Assembly: GCA_021106665.1 (NCBI GenBank)
Contig: JAIOTR010000041.1
Location: 1 to 6,977 of the forward strand
Reading direction: 5' to 3'
Length of the DNA stretch: 6,977 nt
Source: Bacteroidales bacterium
GTDB lineage: Bacteria > Bacteroidota > Bacteroidia > Bacteroidales > JAADJA01
This document shows positions 1-6,615 of the stretch, piece by piece. Position 1 is the stretch's first letter. Each line of letters begins with the position of its first letter. The notes beneath the pieces were generated by a model that saw only the letters and a program-made list of their open reading frames with translations, did no database searches and was not told the DNA's origin. The translations under genes were made by a program, and so were the position numbers.

Positions 1-434
1 AATATGGTTCCAACAATGGAATATTCAGGTCAGAAGACGGAGGCCAAACCTGGGAACTTCATTTCTCCGGTTTGACAGGCACACCATATTCAGTATTTAA
101 ACTGGATACCACCTCATATATAGCCGGTACTTCGGGCATGATCATGAAATATACAGAAAGCCAGGCTACACAAGTGAGGCCTGTCAAAATCATGGATTCT
201 ATGGTCTATCCTAATCCTGCCAATAAATCCATTTACATTGATATCAATACATTTCCTGAAGGCAAATTATACTCCATCACAAACTACAATGGAATTTTGA
301 TTAAATCCGGAGAAATAACAGGATCAGAAAGGGTAAGCATTAATGTAGAAAGCTGGCCAAAAGGGCTATACGTTTTATCTGTCTGGTCGGCAAATAAAGA
401 AAACATGGTAACAAAAAAATTTATAGTCAACTAG
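1..434 (+). CDS. Secreted Asp-box (BNR/YCF48-like) protein with T9SS sorting domain, 5'-truncated
   Basis: Partial gene: the frame is open from base 3 to the TAG at 432-434, giving the last 143 residues. The TTG at 72 is internal, because coding similarity continues upstream of it. Bases 30-53 encode SEDGGQTW, a textbook Asp-box (S-x-D-x-G-x-T-W) found on blades of BNR, sialidase-like and YCF48-like beta-propellers. It is followed by a blade-like stretch (SYIAGTSGMIMKY). From VYPNPANKS (about fragment residue 69) to the C-terminal KKFIVN is a type A T9SS sorting domain of about 75 residues, which sends the protein across the outer membrane to the cell surface or medium. Ligand and activity are unknown; such propellers usually act as binding scaffolds. 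The next gene starts 3 bases after the stop, so the two are probably co-transcribed. The domain calls are firm; the overall function is not. Confidence 0.85.
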   Translation, partial: YGSNNGIFRSEDGGQTWELHFSGLTGTPYSVFKLDTTSYIAGTSGMIMKYTESQATQVRPVKIMDSMVYPNPANKSIYIDINTFPEGKLYSITNYNGILIKSGEITGSERVSINVESWPKGLYVLSVWSANKENMVTKKFIVN

Positions 435-437
435 CTT

Positions 438-2447
438 ATGAAAACAAAAATCAAATCTCTATTCAATCTGCACCTGATCATATTGGTTGTTTTTCCGCAG
501 GTGCTAACTGCTACTGTTATTCACGTACCTGGTGATCAGCCGACTATTCAGGCAGGGATCAACGCCAGTTCAAATGGTGATACTGTGCTTGTACAACCCG
601 GAACCTATTATCAAAACATTAACTTTAACGGTAAAAACATTACTGTCGCTTCCTTGTTTCTGACAACAGGAGATACAACTTATATTTCTCAAACCATCAT
701 CAACGGAGGGAATAGCAACTCGGTTGTCAAATTTAATTCAGGAGAATCAAATGATGCGGTTTTGTCTGGTTTCACGATAATAAATGGTTACGCATATTAT
801 GGCGCTGGTATCAATTGTTACTCTGGGTCAAGTCCCACCTTATCATATTTGAATATTGAAAACAATAATGGGTATCCTGGTGATAGTTACGGTGGTGGAT
901 TGGTTTGTGACGGTTCAAGCCCAACTTGTTCTAATTTAACTTTTACCGGAAATTATGCAAACGAAGGTGGTGCTGTATGGATTCATCTTAATGGAGATGC
1001 TGGTTTTTCTGATTGTGTATTTACCGACAATACTTCAAGCCATGGTGGTGCTATGCAGATTTCATATTCAGATCCAGTAATTGATCACAGTGTTTTTTAT
1101 GCTAACAATTCACCATTTGGTGGTGCTGTGTATGTATTTAACTATTCAACTCCGGAGTTTATTAATTGTACATTTTCACAAAATGAAGCAGATTATGGAG
1201 GAGCTTTTTATTGCAGCGATTTAGGTGGTGCTCCAATTATTACCAATTGTATTTTGTGGAACGACGAATCTTTATACAATAATGAAATATTTGCCACTTC
1301 ATCCACTTATCCTCCTGTTGTAACATTTTCTGACGTTGAAAACGGAATCGGACAATCCTGGCTTGGAACGGGTTGTATTGCTGATGATCCATTATTTTTA
1401 GATCCTGAAAATCTTGACTTTCATTTGACCATTGACTCTCCTTGTATCAATACCGGTGATCCTTCATCTCCTCCCGACCCGGATGGATCGCAGACAGATA
1501 TGGGTGCTTATTATTTCCAGCAATTGAATATTGAAGATTGCGAAATTACAGTTCCTGATATAGCGGGTTTACAGGGTGAGTTTTTCCAGCTTGATATTAT
1601 TACGGGTAATGTTATTCCCGACTGGGAGGTAACCTCCTTTGAGTTCAATCTTTTGTTTGATGAAAATATTTTGACCTACCTGAATATTACACAAACCGGT
1701 ACCATATCACAGGGAGGTGATGTAATTGTTGAAACAAATACTAATTCAATTTTTGTTTCCTGTACCAGCGCAACATTCCTGGAAGGGGAAGGTGTTTTGA
1801 TCTCATTGTTTTTCAATCCTGTTTCAGGTGGGATATCTCCTCTTGAAGTTTCTGATTTTTATTACAACACAACAAATATTTCAAACATAATCAATGGTTC
1901 TGCAATTATTTTAGGGCAGTCAAGTAATCCTTTCCCTGGAAATAATTCGACAAATATTGAAATTCAACCAACACTTGAATGGATTAGTGGAGAAAATGCA
2001 GAGACCATCGACTTGTATTTCGGGATGGAAAATCCACCGATAACTCCCATACTTGAAAATGTACCTGTAATTGAATTCTATGAACTTGATGAACTTGAGA
2101 CGGAAACTACTTATTACTGGCGGGTTGATTGTAAGAATGAAGCTGGAACTGTTAGTGGAGAAGTTTGGAGCTTTACAACCGGGATAAATACGGGTGTCTA
2201 CTATAACAGATATTCTGAAAAAGGGATACTAATCAGTCCCAACCCGGCATCTAAAAATGTAAAAATCGTATCCAGGTATTTGATAGATCTCATTCAAATT
2301 TTTGATACAACTGGATCTTTAATATTAACTGAAAAACCTGAAAATATACTTTGTATTTTAGATGTTACAGGAATATTACCAGGGATTTATTTTATTCAAA
2401 TAATATCGGATGAGGGTTATTATTTTGAAAAACTCATTGTTCAATAA
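438..2447 (+). CDS. T9SS-secreted beta-helix protein with cohesin-like and fibronectin III-like domains
   Basis: 669 residues, starting at the ATG 3 bases after the previous stop; no clear Shine-Dalgarno site, as is normal in Bacteroidota. Residues 1-25 look like a signal peptide (basic KTKIK, hydrophobic core, TATA-like cleavage region). Residues about 27-75 are the typical start of pectate-lyase-like beta-helix proteins (VPGDQPTIQAGINA, then GDTVLVQPGTYYQNI). Residues about 120-290 form right-handed beta-helix rungs with GGA-type turns at 152, 177, 203, 228 and 254. The helix is capped by DSPCINTGDP...DMGAYYF (about 333-360), as in choice-of-anchor Q proteins. Residues about 365-490 resemble a cohesin-like sandwich (FEFNLLFDENILTYL, GVLISLFFNP). 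Residues about 492-582 look like fibronectin III (TTYYWRVDCKN, VWSFTTG). ISPNPASKN at 599 opens the type A T9SS sorting domain. No catalytic residues of polysaccharide lyases were recognised, so it may be an enzyme or an adhesin. The cohesin assignment is by motif only. Confidence 0.9.
   Translation: MKTKIKSLFNLHLIILVVFPQVLTATVIHVPGDQPTIQAGINASSNGDTVLVQPGTYYQNINFNGKNITVASLFLTTGDTTYISQTIINGGNSNSVVKFNSGESNDAVLSGFTIINGYAYYGAGINCYSGSSPTLSYLNIENNNGYPGDSYGGGLVCDGSSPTCSNLTFTGNYANEGGAVWIHLNGDAGFSDCVFTDNTSSHGGAMQISYSDPVIDHSVFYANNSPFGGAVYVFNYSTPEFINCTFSQNEADYGGAFYCSDLGGAPIITNCILWNDESLYNNEIFATSSTYPPVVTFSDVENGIGQSWLGTGCIADDPLFLDPENLDFHLTIDSPCINTGDPSSPPDPDGSQTDMGAYYFQQLNIEDCEITVPDIAGLQGEFFQLDIITGNVIPDWEVTSFEFNLLFDENILTYLNITQTGTISQGGDVIVETNTNSIFVSCTSATFLEGEGVLISLFFNPVSGGISPLEVSDFYYNTTNISNIINGSAIILGQSSNPFPGNNSTNIEIQPTLEWISGENAETIDLYFGMENPPITPILENVPVIEFYELDELETETTYYWRVDCKNEAGTVSGEVWSFTTGINTGVYYNRYSEKGILISPNPASKNVKIVSRYLIDLIQIFDTTGSLILTEKPENILCILDVTGILPGIYFIQIISDEGYYFEKLIVQ
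801..1260 (+). repeat. Beta-helix rung repeats (GGA turns) inside the gene at 438-2447
   Basis: The protein shows turns GAG122, GGG152, GGA177, GGA203, GGA228 and GGA254, spaced 30, 25, 26, 25 and 26 residues. Most are followed by F-x-x-N-like segments (FTDN, FYANN, FSQN). At DNA level the 9-mer GGTGGTGCT recurs at 966, 1044, 1119 and 1224. The first three copies are turn codons at the same place in each rung; the fourth (GGAP) falls off the period. The GGA plus FxxN pattern is also known from chlamydial Pmp adhesins, which are likewise beta-helices. Confidence 0.7.
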
Positions 2448-2461
2448 GCATTTATATATTA

Positions 2462-2500
2462 GTGAAAATATTTCACCAATTTCTACTTTAAATTGCTTTT
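2462..2500 (+). terminator. Possible weak terminator, two consecutive hairpins
   Basis: Fifteen bases after the stop of the beta-helix gene, GTGAAA (2462-2467) pairs with TTTCAC (2471-2476) around a 3-base loop. Directly behind it, CAATTT (2477-2482) pairs with AAATTG (2490-2495) around a 7-base loop and is followed by CTTTT. The placement and the T-run suit a rho-independent terminator, but both stems are short and AT-rich, so stability is low and chance is a real alternative. Confidence 0.3.
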
Positions 2501-2693
2501 AATAATGGGATTTCCAATTAGTTAATGAAGTAATGAAATATGAAGCCCCCTTGATAAATCACAAACCAAAGTAATCATTTCATTCTTTTGAGTTTATCTT
2601 TTAGTTAAATCTCAGGTATTGAAACTTCTTTTCTTGTCCTCATACTAAAATTTACCCTGATTTTTATCCGAATACATAAAACTGTTTCTATGA

Positions 2694-2709
2694 TAACTTT
2701 GCAAAGTTA
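2694..2709 (+). promoter_or_regulatory. Bacteroidota -7 promoter element within a 16-bp perfect palindrome
   Basis: TAACTTTG (2694-2701) matches the Bacteroidota -7 consensus TAnnTTTG exactly and is followed by CA, as is common in these promoters. No good TTTG -33 box is seen at the expected distance; that stretch reads AATACATAAA. The element is the left half of the perfect palindrome TAACTTTGCAAAGTTA, so the same -7 sequence also reads on the - strand. If used, transcription would start near 2706-2708 and give a leader of about 130 bases for the gene at 2840. The symmetry could also mark an operator for a dimeric regulator. Confidence 0.45.
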
Positions 2710-2839
2710 AAAATGCAACCATTTAAAAATTTTTATTGTCTTGAAAACATTAAGCACGAGAAGTTAAATTAAATCAATTTCTAATTTTCAGGTATCACCA
2801 TAATATTATAGGTTATACTTATCTTTAAATAAAGAGATT

Positions 2840-5800
2840 ATGCGTAAAAATTTACTAGTTATTATGGTTTTATTAGCCTTACTACCTTTCCAAATGAAGG
2901 CTGATTGGGTATCGTTGGATCAAAATAAAACAGCCAATACTCCTCCGCAGGTTACATTAATAAGTGATGATAATTCAAGTACTGTCATTAAAATTGATCT
3001 TGCCGGATTTGATATTACTGAGTTTATTACCGAAGGAAAATTATATCAATCAGTAGATCTGTTAAATGAGATATTCTCGAATGAGCCTGGTTTTCCTGGG
3101 TTGCCCTATATAGCCAAAGTATTAGCTATTCCAAATCAGGCCGGTATTTCAGTTGAAGTATTGGAAACAGGAGAGATTCAAACCTTTGAAGATATTTATT
3201 TGCCGCCGGCGCGTGTGAGTTGGTATGAAGGAGCATCGGAATCTCCTTATGTAGAAGATATAAAGGCTTATCAATCTGATAAAGTTTATCCGAAAGAATA
3301 TGTTAGAGTAGAACCACCTTCGATATTTCGTGATTTTAGGATTGCGCGTATTTCTGTATTTCCGGTACGTTATAAGCCTGCTAGTAAAGAGCTTCAGGTG
3401 GTTTCTTCTATTACAATTCGTGTAAACTATGGCCCTGGTGAGGTTATAAATCCAAAGATTGCTCCTAAAAGACCTATTGCCCCGTCTTTTGGAAAACTAT
3501 ATCGCAGTTTCCTTTTTAATTATGAAAGTGTATTGAATAAACTATACGGTGGTAAGGAAGAAGGACATGAACTTATGTTATGTATCATGGATGATATGTT
3601 TGTTGAAAGCTTCCAGGTATATGCAGATTGGAACAGGCAAAGTGGAACAGATGTTCATGTAACGGCATTTAGCGACATTGGAGCTAACTCTAATAATCCT
3701 GATATCATCAAAAACCATATATCCGATGCTTATTATAATTGGGAAATAGCACCAACTTATGTTTTGATCGTTGGAGATGATGGTGTTTTTCCTAAAAAGA
3801 TAGTAACCTATCCTAACTATTCATTCCCAAACGAAGATTATTTTGTGGAGGTAGAAGGAAATGATCATTTCCCGGAGGCGATGATCGGACGTTTTACCAA
3901 TCAGGGTGACTATCGAATGCAGGTCATGATAAATAAAATGATGCTTTATGAAAAAGAGCCATATATTGAAGAGACTGATTGGTTTAAAAAAGGAGTTTGC
4001 TGCTCAAATAACTTGTTTCCAACCCAGGTTGAAACGAAAAGATATGCTGCCGGCTTAATGTTGGAGGATGGCCAGTTTATCTCCGTTGACACCATGATGA
4101 GTGATGGTTGGGGATCCGGATGTACATATAATTTATATGATGTAATGAATGTTATCAATGACGGACGAAGTTTTTTAAACTATCGTGGCGAAGGTTGGTC
4201 AAGTGGTTGGTCTGCAAGTTGCTATTACTTTAATACGTCAGATGTCTCCAATTTAAACAATGGTGAAAAATTTACATTTGTTACAAGTATTGGCTGTGGC
4301 GTGGCGATGTTTGACACCTATGGAGGCAATTGCTTTGGAGAAGAATGGATTCAATTAGGTTCATTATCTGCTCCAAGAGGTGCAGTTGCTTTTGTTGGCC
4401 CTGTTTCCAATACCCATACAACTTATAACAATAAGATTGACAAAGGTATTTATACAGGATTATTCTGGGAAGGAATGGATACTCCCGGTCAGGCCTTGCT
4501 ACGTGGAAAACTTTATATGTTTAATGTATTCGGGACTAATTATATGGTAGAATATCATTACCGGGTTTATTGTATATTAGGAGATCCCAGCCTGCATGTA
4601 TGGATGGACATACCATTAGAGGTGAATGTAGAACACCCTTCTCTCATTACCGTTGGGAATAATGAACTGGAAATTACGACAACATTTGCTTCCAATGGAC
4701 TGCCGGTTGCAAATGCACAGGTTTGTTTAACAGGAAACGATTTATTTGCAACAGCTATTAGCGATACATTGGGTAAAGTAATCATTGAAGTTGAACCTGA
4801 ATTAGAGGATACGTTTATTGTAACAGTGCGCGGAGGAAATGTTTATCCCTACCAGGATACCATTGAAGTTGTTCAACCGGGAGAACATATTGAACCATAT
4901 GGAGATCCTGTAATTGTCGATTTGGATGGAAATATGGATGGATTAATAAATCCCAATGAAAATTGTAATATCACTTATACACTTAAGAATTGGGGAACTT
5001 TAACGGCCAACAACATTCAGGCTACCCTTACTTCAGCTAACCCTGATTTAGTAGAGATTATTTCAACAGACCCGGTAAGCTTTGGTAATCTTAATCCTGG
5101 AAGTTCATTTACCGGAGATCCGTTTCAGTTTTATGTAAAACCTGAATGTCCGGTAGGTGAAATTATTACATTACAATTGCATGTTAGCAGTAGTACAAGT
5201 TCATGGGACTATGATTTAAATACAGAGGTATTGGGATGCAGGCTCATCAATAAAAACTTTCTGGTAATAGATTCAACTTCTATGAATATGAATTGCAGGA
5301 TGGACCCCGGTGAAACAGTAAATTTACAACTTTCAATTGGAAATTATGGTGAAGATATAGCATCCAATGTAATGGGAATTTTATCGTGTAATAACCAGTA
5401 TATAACCATTGTTGATTCCATTGGCACATTTGGAACCTTGGATACCGGTAACCTTGCCATAAATGCAGAAGATTATTACATTGTTAGTGTAGATGCATCC
5501 TGTCCTGTAGGTTACTGGGCGGAGTATACCTTGAAACTATACACTCAGGATGGAAATTATCCTTATGAAATTATGCATATTGTAAATATTCCGGTTAGCC
5601 TTCCTATTCCTGCTGATTATACCGGGCCTGATACTTACGGGTACTATGCTTATGCCAGTACAGATGCATTTTATGAACAAACCCCGGTTTATGATTGGTT
5701 TGAACTTGAAGGAACTGGTACCGAAATAAATATTCCTTACGTAAGTGATTATACAGTAACCAAAACTTTACCCTTTACTTTCAAATACTACGGAATTCCT

Positions 5801-6610
5801 TATACTCAAATTCGCATAAGTACAGATGGCTGGATAGCTTTTGGAAGTGGTACACAAACAGCTCCGGTTAATACTGCCCTGCCAAACTATGATGATGTAA
5901 ATAGTATGGCTGCTGCTTTCTGGGATGATCTTTACAATATTGAAATAGAAGAAGGTAATTTGTATTATTATGATGACGCTGCCAATCACCGTTACATAGT
6001 TCAGTGGGATAGCATTTCACATAATATATATGGAGGTGAGCCTATAAGAGAAGCTTTTCAAACGATATTGTTTGACCCTGAATATTATCCTACAACTACC
6101 GAAGACGGCGAAATCATTTATCAGTATAAAAAGGTTGATAAAATTGATAGTTTAACAATAGGCATAGAAAATCATTCTCAGAATATAGGGTTACAATATG
6201 TTTTTAATGAAGAATATGATGCAACTGCTGCTGAAATAATGAATGGATTGGCTATTAAATTCACCACTGAACCACCCTTTGGTTATATGATAACATCTGA
6301 TGGAGATGAGAATTTGATAAATGGTATTTCTAACGGTTTTGGTTTAGAGCAGAATCGTCCTAATCCGTTTAGCTCGAACACATGGATAAACTATTCATTA
6401 CCGAAACAAAGCAATGTTACACTAAATATTTATAGCATAAACGGGGAATTGGTACGAACACTTCAGAATGGAAAGCAGTCCAACGGACAATATTCAATTG
6501 AGTGGAATGGATTAAATGATCTTGGAATTCCTGTTAACTCAGGTGTTTATTTTTACCGTCTTCAGACGGAAGGTTTTATTCAAACCAAAAAAATGTTCTT
6601 GTTGAAGTAA
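2840..6610 (+). CDS. Gingipain-family (peptidase C25) T9SS-secreted protein with Glu in place of the catalytic His
   Basis: 1256 residues from an ATG after a purine-rich AAAGAG stretch. Residues 1-21 are a signal peptide ending MKA. Residues about 22-240 are a C25 propeptide-like N-terminal region. The caspase-like C25 domain spans about 242-590: VLIVGDD (308), GNDHFPE...IGRF (341-352), NYRGEGW (447-453), IGCG with Cys486, CFGEEW (498-503) and LGDPSLHVW (580-588). In gingipains the GHG motif supplies the catalytic His, about 33 residues before the catalytic Cys. Here Glu451 stands at that place, 35 residues before Cys486, so classical His-Cys catalysis is doubtful. Next come an Ig-like domain (about 592-680), two CARDB-like repeats (about 688-801 and 802-924), a nidogen-like domain (about 930-1155; STDGWIAFG at 994, FWDDL at 1027) and a type A T9SS sorting domain from RPNPF (1173) to the end. 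pgsB begins 5 bases downstream. Family membership is firm; peptidase activity is uncertain. Confidence 0.92.
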   Translation: MRKNLLVIMVLLALLPFQMKADWVSLDQNKTANTPPQVTLISDDNSSTVIKIDLAGFDITEFITEGKLYQSVDLLNEIFSNEPGFPGLPYIAKVLAIPNQAGISVEVLETGEIQTFEDIYLPPARVSWYEGASESPYVEDIKAYQSDKVYPKEYVRVEPPSIFRDFRIARISVFPVRYKPASKELQVVSSITIRVNYGPGEVINPKIAPKRPIAPSFGKLYRSFLFNYESVLNKLYGGKEEGHELMLCIMDDMFVESFQVYADWNRQSGTDVHVTAFSDIGANSNNPDIIKNHISDAYYNWEIAPTYVLIVGDDGVFPKKIVTYPNYSFPNEDYFVEVEGNDHFPEAMIGRFTNQGDYRMQVMINKMMLYEKEPYIEETDWFKKGVCCSNNLFPTQVETKRYAAGLMLEDGQFISVDTMMSDGWGSGCTYNLYDVMNVINDGRSFLNYRGEGWSSGWSASCYYFNTSDVSNLNNGEKFTFVTSIGCGVAMFDTYGGNCFGEEWIQLGSLSAPRGAVAFVGPVSNTHTTYNNKIDKGIYTGLFWEGMDTPGQALLRGKLYMFNVFGTNYMVEYHYRVYCILGDPSLHVWMDIPLEVNVEHPSLITVGNNELEITTTFASNGLPVANAQVCLTGNDLFATAISDTLGKVIIEVEPELEDTFIVTVRGGNVYPYQDTIEVVQPGEHIEPYGDPVIVDLDGNMDGLINPNENCNITYTLKNWGTLTANNIQATLTSANPDLVEIISTDPVSFGNLNPGSSFTGDPFQFYVKPECPVGEIITLQLHVSSSTSSWDYDLNTEVLGCRLINKNFLVIDSTSMNMNCRMDPGETVNLQLSIGNYGEDIASNVMGILSCNNQYITIVDSIGTFGTLDTGNLAINAEDYYIVSVDASCPVGYWAEYTLKLYTQDGNYPYEIMHIVNIPVSLPIPADYTGPDTYGYYAYASTDAFYEQTPVYDWFELEGTGTEINIPYVSDYTVTKTLPFTFKYYGIPYTQIRISTDGWIAFGSGTQTAPVNTALPNYDDVNSMAAAFWDDLYNIEIEEGNLYYYDDAANHRYIVQWDSISHNIYGGEPIREAFQTILFDPEYYPTTTEDGEIIYQYKKVDKIDSLTIGIENHSQNIGLQYVFNEEYDATAAEIMNGLAIKFTTEPPFGYMITSDGDENLINGISNGFGLEQNRPNPFSSNTWINYSLPKQSNVTLNIYSINGELVRTLQNGKQSNGQYSIEWNGLNDLGIPVNSGVYFYRLQTEGFIQTKKMFLLK
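4901..5611 (+). repeat. Tandem CARDB-like domain duplication inside the C25 gene
   Basis: Two Ig-like units of about 117 residues lie in tandem. Matching landmarks are VIVDLDGN (691) with LVIDSTSM (808), INPNENCNITYTLKNWG with MDPGETVNLQLSIGNYG, and CPVG at 770 with CPVG at 888. The first unit holds a loop with EF-hand spacing (D696, N698, D700, G701, I703, E707) that suggests calcium binding; in the second the loop is degenerate. The two copies have diverged clearly at DNA level. Confidence 0.6.
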
Positions 6611-6615
6611 TCTGT

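Larger units (their letters stand above)
2448..2839. other. 392-base intergenic region between two T9SS cargo genes
   Basis: Very AT-rich and without a credible gene: the longest start-to-stop run noticed is 19 codons (2713-2772). It holds two weak hairpins just after the upstream stop (2462-2500), a loose 8-bp inverted repeat (2532-2539 with 2577-2584), a -7-like promoter element inside a 16-bp palindrome (2694-2709), and AT-only palindromes at 2724-2735 and 2800-2809 that are probably chance. It most likely separates two transcription units, with a leader of about 130 bases before the gene at 2840. No riboswitch or tRNA was recognised. Confidence 0.6.

Noticed and set aside
72..74. TTG as the start codon of the first gene
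   Set aside because: The frame is open back to base 3 and encodes an Asp-box motif (SEDGGQTW) upstream, so the TTG is an internal Leu codon and the true start lies before the window.
2532..2584. 8-bp inverted repeat AATGAAAT / ATTTCATT with a 37-base spacer
   Set aside because: Short, AT-rich and widely spaced; likely chance, and no T-run or promoter element fits it.
2713..2772. 19-codon open frame just after the palindrome, a possible leader peptide
   Set aside because: No ribosome-binding signal, no runs of one amino acid and no attenuator-type hairpins follow it; its length is within chance for AT-rich DNA.
3946..4158. - strand open frame of 70 codons
   Set aside because: It lies fully inside the C25 catalytic domain coding sequence, has no recognisable motif and is an antisense shadow.
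4567..4785. - strand open frame of 72 codons
   Set aside because: Antisense to the GDPSL and Ig-like region of the C25 gene; no domain or start signal of its own.
4919..4960. Dockerin module suggested by VDLDGNMDGLINPNE in the C25 protein
   Set aside because: Only one EF-hand-like loop is present and it sits at the start of a CARDB-like Ig unit; the paired loop and helices of a dockerin are missing.
5768..5989. - strand open frame of 73 codons with a hydrophobic start
   Set aside because: Antisense to the nidogen-like domain; the hydrophobic run is the complement of Asp- and Tyr-rich codons and not evidence of a membrane protein.
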